Positions 26,795 to 35,651 are shown, counted from the stretch's first letter. The stretch: DNA of 64,000 bases from an uncultured Paracoccaceae bacterium (GCA_934500835.1 CAKSTR010000009.1:1-64000), one strand, 5' to 3'. Notes: generated by a model from the letters alone, not told the origin. A program made the numbers and translations.

Positions 26795-27658
26795 TCAGAA
26801 GCCCATGACCAGCGAGATGCCCACCCGGTTATCGGTGCGGATCGGGCGGCTGTCGTTATACTCGGTCAGATAGCTGACGCGGGTCGACAGGGTATCCGTC
26901 AGCTTGACGTTGACGCCGAAGTCGTTGTTGGCCCGCAGCGCGGTATCCGACGACAGGATGTCGGTGTCATTGGTCAGGAAGACGTTCTCATTGATCTTCG
27001 CATAGAAGCGCGAGGCGGCCAGATAGCCGGTCTCGGTGTAGGAGGTGTCGTCACCGTATTTCAGGTAGCTGACACCGATACCGGCCTGCACCCGCCACGC
27101 CATGTCCGGCGTGTTGATGACCCGGTAGCCCGGACCGACGCCGATATAGGCATCGCGCTGGACCTTGTCGCCCAGGACCACGCCATTGGCGATGTCCTCG
27201 GTCGTCAGCGTGTCACCCAGACCGTCCTGCTCAAGCCGCGCCAAACCGAAGAGGTAGAAGCGGTCGTTCAGGTAGTAGTTGGCGTCATAGACCACGAAGA
27301 TGTCTTCCTTGGTCTTTTCGACCGAGTTCTCGGAGAAGTCGAGAACCGCGCCGATGGTCTGCACGAAGGGACCGGTGGCATTGCGCAGCCGGAAGCCCAG
27401 CGCGAAGTCCTGGCTTTCATTGTTGCCGGTCTTGCCCGAGTAGCCCAGCGAGACGCTGCCGCTGAGGCCCTGCTGATATTCGGGCGAGCCGAAACGGGCG
27501 GCATCCTCGGCCCGGGCCATATCCTCGGCCACATCATCCTCGATGTCCTCGATGCGGTCGTTCAGCGCATCAGTCCCCGCGAGATTGTCCTGCGCCATGG
27601 CCGGCGCGGCCATCGCAAGGGCCAGCACAGAGGCGGAAACAAGCTTGATCGCTTTCAT
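26795..27658 (-). CDS. DUF481 outer-membrane beta-barrel protein
   Basis: A 287-residue protein with a signal peptide (MKAIKLVSASVLALAMAAPAMAQ), a short acidic coiled-coil segment (NDRIEDIEDDVAEDMARAEDAAR) and then alternating beta strands typical of the YdiY/DUF481 salt-induced outer-membrane family (GSVSLGYSGKTGNNESQDFALGFRLR, ending in GISLVMGF with terminal Phe). These small barrels are thought to be abundant porin-like or protective proteins; the substrate is unknown. AAGGAATGACGAG precedes the ATG. The strong terminator suggests high expression. Confidence 0.9.
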   Translation of the reverse strand: MKAIKLVSASVLALAMAAPAMAQDNLAGTDALNDRIEDIEDDVAEDMARAEDAARFGSPEYQQGLSGSVSLGYSGKTGNNESQDFALGFRLRNATGPFVQTIGAVLDFSENSVEKTKEDIFVVYDANYYLNDRFYLFGLARLEQDGLGDTLTTEDIANGVVLGDKVQRDAYIGVGPGYRVINTPDMAWRVQAGIGVSYLKYGDDTSYTETGYLAASRFYAKINENVFLTNDTDILSSDTALRANNDFGVNVKLTDTLSTRVSYLTEYNDSRPIRTDNRVGISLVMGF

Positions 27659-27816
27659 CTCGTCATTCCTTTCGCTCTTCACCACTCGGCCCGCGTTCCG
27701 GTGCCGCTTTCGTGGTGGCAGAGTTAAGCCCATGATCCGGCAAAGAAAACTTTTCGAAAACTTGAGACCGCCTCAAGTATTTCTCGTGACCCACCCCCTT
27801 GAAACCCGCAAATGAA

Positions 27817-27849
27817 CACCCCCGCCGGCAGCATCGCACGGCGGGGGTG
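27817..27849. terminator. Strong hairpin after LysR gene
   Basis: CACCCCCGCCG and CGGCGGGGGTG form a perfect 11-bp stem with an 11-base loop. It lies downstream of the LysR gene stop and upstream of the DUF481 gene on the minus strand. There is no long T-run, so it may terminate weakly or act as a block between the two genes. Confidence 0.5.
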
Positions 27850-27860
27850 AACATTGTTCA
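27848..27860. promoter_or_regulatory. 13-bp palindrome, possible operator
   Basis: TGAACATTGTTCA is a perfect 6-1-6 palindrome touching the hairpin at 27817-27849, between the LysR and DUF481 genes. A symmetrical site of this size looks like a binding site for a dimeric regulator. Which protein binds it is unknown. Confidence 0.35.
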
Positions 27861-27907
27861 TAGTTTTGGCCAGCTTGGCCCCCGGACGGGGACCGGGACG
27901 GTCCGGA

Positions 27908-28789
27908 CTAGAGTTGCTCCAGCACCTCGGCAGTTTCGCCTTCTGCCTTGGCCACAGCCTCGGACAGTGTCCTTGCCGCAACATCGCGCAGTTGCATGTC
28001 CATGTCGTCGCGCCAGACCACCCAGGCGGTATGGGCGAAACTGGGCGCATCCTTGACGAGGAACAGCGCGCCCTCGGCAATCGGCTTGCGGGTATAGCGC
28101 GCCGGCAGGAAGGCTGCGAAACGCCGGTTGCGCAGATACCAGGCCGCCAGCGTGCCCATGCCCAGCACCAGCTTCGGCTCGGCCAGTTGCGGCAGCGCCT
28201 CGTCATGGAAGCGGCGGAACTCGGCACCCCAGTCGATCAGCGTATAGCGGCCCGGCAGGGTTTCAACCGTGGCATCCTCCCAGGGGCTGACCAGCACCAG
28301 GTGGTCCTCCATCAGGCGTTCGCTCTGCAGGCCCGGACGGTTCAGCGGATCATAGCACAGCATGGCCTGCACCGTGCCCGACAGGATCAGTTCGGTCAGC
28401 GCATTGGCGCGCGCCGTATCGGCCCGGATCGCCACGTCGGGCAAGGCCTCGCGCAGCAGGTCCAGCCAGCCGAAACCGAAGCGTGGCCAAAGCGAATGCT
28501 GCGCCGCGATCGCCAATGAGGCAGGCAGTGCATCCATCGCGCTGACGCGCTGGCGGGCCTGTTCCCAGTTGCGCAGGATGGTGGTGGCAAAGCCGCGGAA
28601 CTCGCGCCCTGCCGATGTCAGCGCGACCCCGCCCTTGCTGCGGTCGAACAGCGGGCCGCCCAGCTGTTCCTCAAGCCGGTGGATCCGCAGCGAGACTGCA
28701 GACTGGGTGACGAAAAGCCGCCCCGCAGCCGCGCCGAAGGATCCGGTGGCCGCCACCTCCAGAAAGGTTCTGAGCAGTTGCATGTCCAT
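27908..28789 (-). CDS. LysR family transcriptional regulator
   Basis: About 293 residues. An N-terminal winged helix-turn-helix (residues 2-60: LLRTFLEVAATGSFGAAAGRLFVTQSAVSLRIHRLEEQLGGPLFDRS) is followed by a linker helix and a substrate-binding-like effector domain. The effector is unknown. Three ATGs lie close together; the one at 28789 (MDMQLLRTF) is best spaced from GAGGGAG. It could regulate the downstream DUF481 gene, since the intervening region holds a palindrome, but this is inference from position only. The 160 bases upstream hold nothing recognisable. Confidence 0.92.
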   Translation of the reverse strand: MDMQLLRTFLEVAATGSFGAAAGRLFVTQSAVSLRIHRLEEQLGGPLFDRSKGGVALTSAGREFRGFATTILRNWEQARQRVSAMDALPASLAIAAQHSLWPRFGFGWLDLLREALPDVAIRADTARANALTELILSGTVQAMLCYDPLNRPGLQSERLMEDHLVLVSPWEDATVETLPGRYTLIDWGAEFRRFHDEALPQLAEPKLVLGMGTLAAWYLRNRRFAAFLPARYTRKPIAEGALFLVKDAPSFAHTAWVVWRDDMDMQLRDVAARTLSEAVAKAEGETAEVLEQL

Positions 28790-28966
28790 CAACATCTCCC
28801 TCGTCAAACAACGCCTCGGCCCGCAGAAGCGCGCCGCAGCCGGGAAAAGCCAAGGGGGCAGCGCAAGGCAGAAAGGCTTGGCGTCGTTGCTCCGCCTATG
28901 CGGGACAGTTGTGGGTAACGAAGACCGGACCGGCTGAAACTGCCGTTCGCAAAGCGTGATCGACGA

Positions 28967-29287
28967 TCAGCGGCGCGCGGGTCGCCGGCCCTGGCGGACG
29001 GGCACCTCGGCCCGGACGGGAACGGTCCGGCTGGTCTGGCGCAGGCCACCGCGCGGGCCTTCGTCCACCTCGGCCATCATCATCACCCGCAGGCCGAACT
29101 GCACGCCGGCAAAGATGATGCCGTTGAAGACGAAAAGCATAAGCGCCGCGATCCAGCCCTGCGGCGAGGTCAGGATCAGATGGCCGATGCCCATGACATC
29201 CAGCCAGATCAGCACCGTTGCAAATGCGGCGGACAGCGCGAAGCCGATCAGCACGGACTGGATGTAGAGTCGGATCAGTGCGGGCAT
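28967..29287 (-). CDS. Small membrane protein next to Anbu peptidase gene
   Basis: A 106-residue protein starting MPALIRLYIQSVLIGFALSAAF. It has two hydrophobic helices (about 8-30 and 45-68) and a basic tail ending in GRRPARR. It lies 88 bases after the Anbu peptidase stop on the same strand and may be the last gene of that operon. I recognise no family. Confidence 0.7.
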   Translation of the reverse strand: MPALIRLYIQSVLIGFALSAAFATVLIWLDVMGIGHLILTSPQGWIAALMLFVFNGIIFAGVQFGLRVMMMAEVDEGPRGGLRQTSRTVPVRAEVPVRQGRRPARR

Positions 29288-29375
29288 TGGACGTGCTCCT
29301 TGCTGCATCCAGACTAGGACTCGTCCCGCCCCATGACCAGCCCCGTGATCCCCCCCTGCGACAATCGGCCTATGG

Positions 29376-30098
29376 TCAGACGCTGATGCGGGTGAAACCA
29401 TCGCGCAGGGCGTTCGACCAGGCCTCGGACATGGCGCGGAACTGCGGATCGCCCGCCTCGATCCGGCGGCGATGGGTGACGCGGCAGGCATTGCGCTCGA
29501 TCACGCAAAGGTCCAGCGGCATCCCCACCGACAGGTTGGAGCGCAGCGTGGAATCCATGCTGAGAAGCGCCGCCTTTTGTGCATCCGCAAGTCCGGTATC
29601 GGGCCGCACCACCCGGTCAAGGATCGGCTTGCCATATTTGTGCTCGCCGATCTGCAGGAAAGGGGTGTCCTCGGTCGCCTCGATGAAATTGCCCTCGGGA
29701 TAGATCAGGAACAGCCGCATCGCCCCGCCCTTGCGCTGGCCTGCGACGATCATGCTGGCGCTGGCGCCCTGGCTCGCGGACAGCTTGTGGTCGATCTCCT
29801 CGCGGACCGAGGCGAGACGATTGCCCACGATCTCGGCCACCTTCAGGAGGGTGGGCGCCAGCATGATGCTGGTCTCGGCCGTCGCCTCGGGGTCCTCGAT
29901 CGCCTCGCGCAGCTGCGCCAGCGCGGTCTGGGTGACCGAGAGGCTGCCGGCCGTCATGATGACGATGACCCGCTCGCCCGGATCTTCGAAGCTGAACATC
30001 TTGCGATAGGTCGAGATATTGTCGAGCCCCGCATTGGTGCGGGTGTCCGACAGGCAGACGATGCCCTCATTCAGAAGAAGTCCAACGCAATAGGTCAT
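29376..30098 (-). CDS. Anbu-type proteasome-like peptidase
   Basis: A 240-residue member of the Ntn-hydrolase superfamily that fits the ancestral beta-subunit (Anbu) group. It starts MTYCVGLLLNEGIVCLSDTRTNAG, so removal of Met would expose Thr as the N-terminal nucleophile. The following SDTRTNAGLDNISTYRKMF block is typical, as is the length, slightly longer than HslV. Anbu forms open helical rings rather than the closed barrel of HslV; its substrate is unknown. Its neighbours on the same strand are a transglutaminase-like protein, an alpha-E protein and an ATP-grasp enzyme, the known Anbu gene cluster. Confidence 0.92.
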   Translation of the reverse strand: MTYCVGLLLNEGIVCLSDTRTNAGLDNISTYRKMFSFEDPGERVIVIMTAGSLSVTQTALAQLREAIEDPEATAETSIMLAPTLLKVAEIVGNRLASVREEIDHKLSASQGASASMIVAGQRKGGAMRLFLIYPEGNFIEATEDTPFLQIGEHKYGKPILDRVVRPDTGLADAQKAALLSMDSTLRSNLSVGMPLDLCVIERNACRVTHRRRIEAGDPQFRAMSEAWSNALRDGFTRISV

Positions 30099-30253
30099 TC
30101 CCGCCCCATGGCCCGCCCGGGCCCGCTATTGCTAACCGCTCGTATCGCGGGAGAAAAGCCCGATCCCCGCCTTTTCCACATCGGTTTTCGTCCGCCACCC
30201 GGCACCGCCGGTCGCCGCCGTAGGGCTTGTGGGCGGCAGGCGCGCGTCTGGCC

Positions 30254-31066
30254 TCACTGCTGGCCGGCCACCACCACGGCCACGCGCACATCCAGCGCCT
30301 CTTTTCCCGCCGGTCCCCGCGCGATGCCGCGGATGGGGGCCGCCGAACGCGCATCGAAGCCCGAGCCGAGGCGGATATAGCGGTCATCCGGGCAGCAGCG
30401 GTTTGCAGGATCGAAACCGACCCAGCCAAGACCGGGCACCAGGAGTTCGGCCCAGGCATGGGCGGCCTCATGGGCGACGCCCTCGGCATCGGCGAAAAGA
30501 TAGCCCGAGACATAGCGCGCCGGGATCTCGTGCCCCCGGGCGCAGGCGATCAGCGCATGGGCATGGTCCTGACAGACGCCAAGACCCTGCGCCAGCGCCT
30601 CGGCGGCCGTGGTATGGGCGTGGGTTGTGCCCGGGGCATAGGCAATGGCATCCGCGACAGCCTCGGACAGCGCGTGGCACAGCGCCAGCCTGTCCTTGCC
30701 CGACGCCGTGGCCGCCAGGTCGCGCAGGCCCCGGTCCAGCGCCGTCGCCGGGGTATGGCGCAGCCAGACCTCGGGCGGCAGGCTTTCGCGGTGGCCGCGC
30801 AGCACGCCGGACGTGTCTGCGGTCTCGACCCTGCCGCGCACGGTCACGGCGATTTCGGTCACCGGGCCGGCCACCGTCCAGCCCTGCACCCTGTCGCCGG
30901 CCCCGTCGCGAAAGCTGCCGCCCGGCATTCCGCCCGAGACCAGCACCTCCCAGTCCAGCACCCGCTGCCCTTCGCATTGCGATGGGGTCAGCCGATGGCT
31001 TTGCACCACGGAGCGCACCGGGGTCTCATAGCGATAGACCGAGAGGTGATCGACATCGAGACGCAT
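30254..31066 (-). CDS. Transglutaminase-like cysteine peptidase/ligase
   Basis: A 270-residue protein of the bacterial transglutaminase-like family. An N-terminal beta-sandwich (about 1-100) precedes the catalytic core. The papain-like triad is complete: Cys165 in GLGVCQDHAHA, His203 in HEAAHAWAEL and Asp219 in GWVGFDPAN. Bacterial members usually cut or form peptide or isopeptide bonds. The ATG shares one base with the stop of the alpha-E gene (TGATG), so the two are coupled. The Anbu gene follows after 155 bases. Confidence 0.93.
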   Translation of the reverse strand: MRLDVDHLSVYRYETPVRSVVQSHRLTPSQCEGQRVLDWEVLVSGGMPGGSFRDGAGDRVQGWTVAGPVTEIAVTVRGRVETADTSGVLRGHRESLPPEVWLRHTPATALDRGLRDLAATASGKDRLALCHALSEAVADAIAYAPGTTHAHTTAAEALAQGLGVCQDHAHALIACARGHEIPARYVSGYLFADAEGVAHEAAHAWAELLVPGLGWVGFDPANRCCPDDRYIRLGSGFDARSAAPIRGIARGPAGKEALDVRVAVVVAGQQ

Positions 31067-32016
31067 CAGCGCATCTCCCCGCTGAGGTAGCTGTCATGCA
31101 CCGCCCGGCCGAGCGCCGCCGCCTCGCCGATGTAGCGGGTCAGGTATTCGTGCAGCCCTTCGTCCACGATACGCTCGACCGTTTCGGCTTCCAGATCGGC
31201 CAGCATGGCACGGGCATGCGCCTGCGCCCCGGTCTCGCGGCCATAGGCCTTGGCGATGCGGCCCAGATGATTGGCCAGGCCCGCGGTACAGGTGATCAAC
31301 GAGCGCGGGCATTGCGGGTTCAGGATCAGGAAATGCGCGATCTTTCCGGCCGTCACCTCGCCGCCGTAAGCCCAGTGAAACGCGCGCTGCGCCCCCATGG
31401 CACGCAGAAGCGTGCTCCACTGGTAATTGTCGAGGCCGGACCCGACGAAATCCACCCTTGGCAGCAGGACGTAGTATTTCACGTCCATCAGCCGGGCGGT
31501 ATTGTCGCCGCGCTCCAGATAGTAGCCGATGTTCAGGAAGTTGAAGCCGTCATTGCGCAGAAGCGTGGCATCGATGGCGCCGCGCAGCAGGGCGGCGTGG
31601 CGCATCACCCAGTCGGTCAGCCGCGACAGTTCCAGCGTGGATCGCTCGGCACGCTCCAGCTGCTTCAGCTCCTGGAACGCGGTGTTCAGCACATCCCAGA
31701 CCTGTGTGGTCAGCGCGGTGCGCACGATCCTGCCGTTCTCGCGCGCCGCCGTGATGCAACTGGCCACCGACGAGGGATTGTCACGGTCGAAGAAAAGCCA
31801 GCTTTCCAGATTGCGCTGCACCGGGTCGCCGTATTTGGCGGCAAAACCCGCCGCCATGCCCGTCGCCTGCAGCAGGCTGTCCCATTCGCTGCGATACCCC
31901 CGGGCCGAGGGGAGCAGGCTGATCCGGCTGCCCACTTCCAGAAGCCGCGCCGAGGTATCGGCCCGTTCCATGTAGCGGGCGATCCAGTAGAGGTTGTCGG
32001 CAGTCCGGCTCAACAT
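31066..32016 (-). CDS. Alpha-E domain protein
   Basis: A 316-residue all-helical protein of the alpha-E family (DUF403), starting MLSRTADNLYWIARYMERADTSARLLEV. That segment and the later YYLERGDNTARLMDVKYY and WAYGGEVTAGKIAHFLILNPQCPRSL blocks are the family's repeated motif. Alpha-E proteins almost always accompany circularly permuted ATP-grasp proteins and transglutaminases. They are thought to be part of a peptide-forming system, but no activity has been shown that I know of. It is preceded, 28 bases upstream of its start, by palindrome copy B. Confidence 0.92.
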   Translation of the reverse strand: MLSRTADNLYWIARYMERADTSARLLEVGSRISLLPSARGYRSEWDSLLQATGMAAGFAAKYGDPVQRNLESWLFFDRDNPSSVASCITAARENGRIVRTALTTQVWDVLNTAFQELKQLERAERSTLELSRLTDWVMRHAALLRGAIDATLLRNDGFNFLNIGYYLERGDNTARLMDVKYYVLLPRVDFVGSGLDNYQWSTLLRAMGAQRAFHWAYGGEVTAGKIAHFLILNPQCPRSLITCTAGLANHLGRIAKAYGRETGAQAHARAMLADLEAETVERIVDEGLHEYLTRYIGEAAALGRAVHDSYLSGEMR

Positions 32017-32043
32017 GGCGCGCTCCCCTTGCCCGAGGCGACC

Positions 32044-32062
32044 GATCTTTCGTCGAAAAATC
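32044..32062. repeat. 19-bp palindrome with TTCGTCGAA core, copy B
   Basis: GATCTTTCGTCGAAAAATC, an imperfect 9-1-9 inverted repeat in the 52-base gap between the ATP-grasp gene and the alpha-E gene. It differs from copy A at two positions in the left arm. Confidence 0.65.
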
Positions 32063-32068
32063 GTGTTC

Positions 32069-33508
32069 TCATTCGGCCAGCACCCAGGTGTCCTTGACCC
32101 CGCCCCCCTGCGAGGAGTTCACCACAAGCGACCCCTCCTTCAGCGCCACCCGCGTCAGCCCGCCGGGCACCAGTTCGATCCGTTCCCCCACCAGACAATA
32201 GGGTCGCAGATCGACATGGCGCGGGGCCACGCCTTCATCGACAAAGGTCGGCACTGTGGACAGCGCGAGGGTCGGCTGGGCGATGTAGTTGCCGGGGTCT
32301 TTCCTCAGCAGGCTGCGGAACCGCTCCACCTCTTCCTTCGCGGCCTTGGGCCCCACCAGCATCCCGTAGCCGCCCGAGCCGTGGACCTCTTTCACCACCA
32401 GCTCCGCCAGATTGTCCAGCACATAGCCAAGATCATCCGCCCTGCCGCATTGCCATGTCGGCACGTTCTGCAAAAGGGGTTCCTCGCCCAGATAGAAGCG
32501 CACCATTTCGGGCACGTAGGTGTAGACTGCCTTGTCATCGGCCACCCCGGCCCCGGGGGCCGAACAGATCGTTACCCCGCCCGAGCGGTAGACATCCATC
32601 AGCCCCGGCACGCCGACCATGCTGTCGGGACGGAAGCACAGGGGATCGAGATAGCTGTCGTCGATCCGGCGGTAGATCACATCGACCCGCTTCGGCCCTT
32701 CGGTCGTGCGGGCATAGACAAACTCGCCGTCAACAAACAGGTCCTGCCCTTCGACCAGATCGACCCCCATCAGATCGGCCAGCAGGCTGTGCTCGTAATA
32801 GGCAGAGTTGAAATGCCCCGGGGTCAGGATGACGATGTTCGGATCACCCTTGCATTTGGCGGGCGCCACCGAGGCCAGCGTGCGGCGCAGCACCTCGGAG
32901 TAGTTGTCCACCGGCTCGATCCGGTTTTCACGGAAAAGACCGGGGAACATCCGCATCATGATCTCGCGCGATTCCAGCATGTAGCTGACGCCCGAAGGCG
33001 TGCGGCAGTTGTCCTCCAGCACATAGAACTGGTCCGGTCCGGTGCGCACGATGTCGATGCCGACGATATGCGAGTAAACCCCCTTGGGCGGCACGAAACC
33101 GGCGACTTCCTTTTCATAGGCCTCGTTCTGATAGATCAGGCGACCGGGGATGCGACCGGCGCGGATGATCTCGCCGCGGCCATAGACATCGACGAGAAAG
33201 GCGTTCAGGGCCCGGGCGCGCTGCTTGATGCCCTTTTCCAGCTTCGCCCATTCGGCGGCGGTGAAGACGCGGGGAAACATGTCGAAGGGGATCAGCCGGT
33301 CGGGATCGCCCCCCTCGCCGTACACCGCGAAAGTGATGCCGATGCGGCGGAACAGGGCCTCGGCCTCGGCCTGTTTCAGATTGCGGAGTTCGACCGGCAT
33401 GGACTGGACCCAGTCCTGCAGCCGGGCATAGGGCGGGCGCAGGTCGTGGCCGGAGCCGGTCATCTCGTTGAAGAAACCGGCGGCCGCTGCGTGATTTGTG
33501 CCGTTCAC
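32069..33508 (-). CDS. Circularly permuted type-2 ATP-grasp protein
   Basis: A 479-residue enzyme of the circularly permuted ATP-grasp family (DUF404/DUF407 region). Expected segments are visible: YGEGGDPDRLIPFDMFPRV and the block ending KGIKQRARALNAFLVDVYG early, PKGVYSHIVGIDIVRTGPDQFYVLEDNCRTPSGVSYMLE in the middle, and TWQCGRADDLGYVLDNLAELVVKEVHGSGGYGMLVGP for nucleotide and metal binding. Members are predicted amidoligases that activate a carboxylate with ATP and join it to an amine, making a peptide-like product. It is the first gene of the cluster with alpha-E, transglutaminase and Anbu. The start ATG lies 10 bases past the left edge of the 33498-33824 spacer and is divergent from pepF. 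Confidence 0.93.
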   Translation of the reverse strand: MNGTNHAAAAGFFNEMTGSGHDLRPPYARLQDWVQSMPVELRNLKQAEAEALFRRIGITFAVYGEGGDPDRLIPFDMFPRVFTAAEWAKLEKGIKQRARALNAFLVDVYGRGEIIRAGRIPGRLIYQNEAYEKEVAGFVPPKGVYSHIVGIDIVRTGPDQFYVLEDNCRTPSGVSYMLESREIMMRMFPGLFRENRIEPVDNYSEVLRRTLASVAPAKCKGDPNIVILTPGHFNSAYYEHSLLADLMGVDLVEGQDLFVDGEFVYARTTEGPKRVDVIYRRIDDSYLDPLCFRPDSMVGVPGLMDVYRSGGVTICSAPGAGVADDKAVYTYVPEMVRFYLGEEPLLQNVPTWQCGRADDLGYVLDNLAELVVKEVHGSGGYGMLVGPKAAKEEVERFRSLLRKDPGNYIAQPTLALSTVPTFVDEGVAPRHVDLRPYCLVGERIELVPGGLTRVALKEGSLVVNSSQGGGVKDTWVLAE

Positions 33509-33824
33509 CTGTTACTCCCCTGATCGCTACCCTTATCCAATCGTCCCGCTTGCCGCGGGTAAAGCCCCCGTCGGGGCAGAGCAGGTCCTTTCGTCGCCAA
33601 ATGCCGGCGCATCTGCCCGATCATTGTGCAATTCCCGGTATTGGAGCAAGGGGCTGCCGCCTTCGGCCCCGTCGAGGGGCCGTGCGGCGGCATTGCCACG
33701 GATAGACGGGGGGCGACACCGCTTGCCGTCGGCGAGGGGTATTTGCGCAAAGGTGAAGGGCGGCGGGGTTGAAGCCGGGGGGCCTGCGGGCCTAGATGGC
33801 AGAAACGCCACAAAGGATGCCCCG
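33509..33824. other. Divergent intergenic region upstream of pepF and the Anbu cluster
   Basis: About 315 bases without a gene, holding both promoters. A GC-rich imperfect hairpin lies around 33645-33695 (GGGGCTGCCGCC with GGCCGTGCGGCGGC). Near 33736-33759 the sequence GGGGTATTTGCGCAAAGGTGAAGG resembles the tail of the intergenic repeat found at 13968 and 56594, a likely degenerate third copy. Confidence 0.5.
33736..33759 (+). repeat. Degenerate tail of the GGATATTT hairpin repeat, partial copy 3
   Basis: GGGGTATTTGCGCAAAGGTG keeps the pattern GG(A/G)TATTT-n2-GC(C/-)AA-n-TGAA seen in the other copies but lacks the clear hairpin half. Confidence 0.4.
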
Positions 33825-35651
33825 ATGCCCCTGCCCCTTCCCCGCCCCGTCTTCGACGCCAATGCCTCTGCCGGTGGGTTCGGGCGTCTGCCGGAATGGG
33901 ATCTGACGGATCTTTATCCCAGCCCCGATGCGCCCGAGTTCGCCCGCGATATGGACTGGCTTGAAAAAGCCTGCGCCGATTTCGCGTCCGCATATGAGGG
34001 CAAGCTGGCATCCCTGGATGCCGCGGGCCTTCTGAGCGCCGTGCTGGCCTATGAGCAGATCGACATCACCGCCGGTCGGATCATGTCCTATGCGGGCCTG
34101 CGCTACTATCAGAACACCATGGACAGCGAGCGCGCGAAGTTCATGGCCGATGCCGAGGGCCGGGTGACCGACGCCACCACGCCACTGGTGTTCTGGAGCC
34201 TTGAATTCAACCGGCTGGAAGATGCACATCTTGACCGGCTTCTGGCCGCCAATGCCGACCTTGCGCGCTACAAGCCGGTGTTCGACCGGCTGCGGGCGAT
34301 GCGGCCGCACCAGCTGTCGGACGAGCTGGAAAAATTCCTGCATGATGAATCCGTCGTGGGGGCCAGCGCCTGGAACAAGCTTTTTGACGAGACGCTGGCG
34401 GGGATGATGTTCACCGTGGCCGGCGAAGAGGAAGCTCTGAACCTTGAGGCGACGCTGAACCTTCTGACCGACACCGACCGCGCGAAACGCGAAGCGGCGG
34501 CGCGGGCGCTGGCCGATGGCTTTGGCAAGCAGATCAAGCTTTTCTCGCGCGTCCACAACACCCTGGCGAAGGAAAAGGAAATCCACGACCGCTGGCGCAA
34601 GATGCCCTCGCCCCAGTATGGGCGGCACCTGTCGAACCATGTCGAGCCGGAAGTGGTGGAAGCCCTGCGCAATGCCGTGGTCGCCGCCTATCCGAAGCTG
34701 AGCCACCGCTACTACCGGCTGAAGGCGAAATGGATGGGGCTGGAAAAGCTGCAGGTCTGGGACCGCAACGCCCCCCTGCCGATCGAACAGCCGAAGACCG
34801 TCGATTGGCCCACCGCCGAGAAGACGGTGATGGAGGCCTACGGCGCCTTTGCCCCCGAGATGGCGGCGCTGGCCAAGCCCTTTTTCGACAAGGGCTGGAT
34901 TGATGCCGGGGTGAAGGCCGGCAAGGCGCCGGGCGCCTTCGCGCACCCGACCGTGACGACGGTGCATCCCTATGTGATGCTGAACTATCTTGGCAAACCG
35001 CGTGACGTGATGACGCTGGCGCATGAGCTGGGGCATGGCGTGCATCAGGTGCTGGCGGCGGGTCAGGGCGAACTTTTGTCCGCGACGCCGCTGACGCTGG
35101 CCGAGACGGCGAGCGTGTTCGGCGAGATGCTGACCTTCCGCAAGCTTCTGGCCGCCGCCAAGACCCCGGCCGAGAAGAAGACCCTGCTGGCCGGCAAGGT
35201 CGAGGACATGATCAACACGGTCGTCCGCCAGATCGCCTTCTACGACTTCGAATGCAAACTGCATGCCGCAAGGGCCGAGGGGGAACTGACCCCCGACGAC
35301 ATCAACGCCCTGTGGATGAGCGTGCAGGCGCAATCCCTTGGCGATGCCTTCGACTTCATGGACGGGTATGAGACCTTCTGGGCCTATATCCCGCATTTCG
35401 TCCACTCGCCCTTCTACGTCTATGCCTATGCCTTCGGTGACGGGTTGGTGAACGCGCTTTATGCGGCCTATGAGGGCGGGTTGCCGGACTTCCAGCAGAA
35501 GTATTTCGACATGCTGAAAGCGGGCGGGTCGAAGCACCACAAGGAGTTGCTGGCCCCCTTCGGGCTGGACCTGTCGGACCCCGCCTTCTGGGACAAGGGG
35601 TTGAACATGATCGCCGGCTTCATCGACGAGTTGGAGGCGATGGAGGGGTGA
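33825..35651 (+). CDS. pepF: M3 family oligoendopeptidase F
   Basis: A 608-residue zinc oligopeptidase that cuts short peptides in the cytoplasm. The zinc motif is His400-Glu401-x2-His404 in LAHELGHGVHQ, and the third ligand Glu follows in LAETASVFGEML. The N-terminal LPEWDLTDLYPSPDAPEFARDMDWLEK is typical of the PepF/M3B group. The start at 33825 (MPLPLPRPVFDAN) is chosen over earlier in-frame codons because it begins the conserved region. It is divergent from the Anbu cluster, which also handles peptides, but no direct link is shown. Confidence 0.94.
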   Translation: MPLPLPRPVFDANASAGGFGRLPEWDLTDLYPSPDAPEFARDMDWLEKACADFASAYEGKLASLDAAGLLSAVLAYEQIDITAGRIMSYAGLRYYQNTMDSERAKFMADAEGRVTDATTPLVFWSLEFNRLEDAHLDRLLAANADLARYKPVFDRLRAMRPHQLSDELEKFLHDESVVGASAWNKLFDETLAGMMFTVAGEEEALNLEATLNLLTDTDRAKREAAARALADGFGKQIKLFSRVHNTLAKEKEIHDRWRKMPSPQYGRHLSNHVEPEVVEALRNAVVAAYPKLSHRYYRLKAKWMGLEKLQVWDRNAPLPIEQPKTVDWPTAEKTVMEAYGAFAPEMAALAKPFFDKGWIDAGVKAGKAPGAFAHPTVTTVHPYVMLNYLGKPRDVMTLAHELGHGVHQVLAAGQGELLSATPLTLAETASVFGEMLTFRKLLAAAKTPAEKKTLLAGKVEDMINTVVRQIAFYDFECKLHAARAEGELTPDDINALWMSVQAQSLGDAFDFMDGYETFWAYIPHFVHSPFYVYAYAFGDGLVNALYAAYEGGLPDFQQKYFDMLKAGGSKHHKELLAPFGLDLSDPAFWDKGLNMIAGFIDELEAMEG

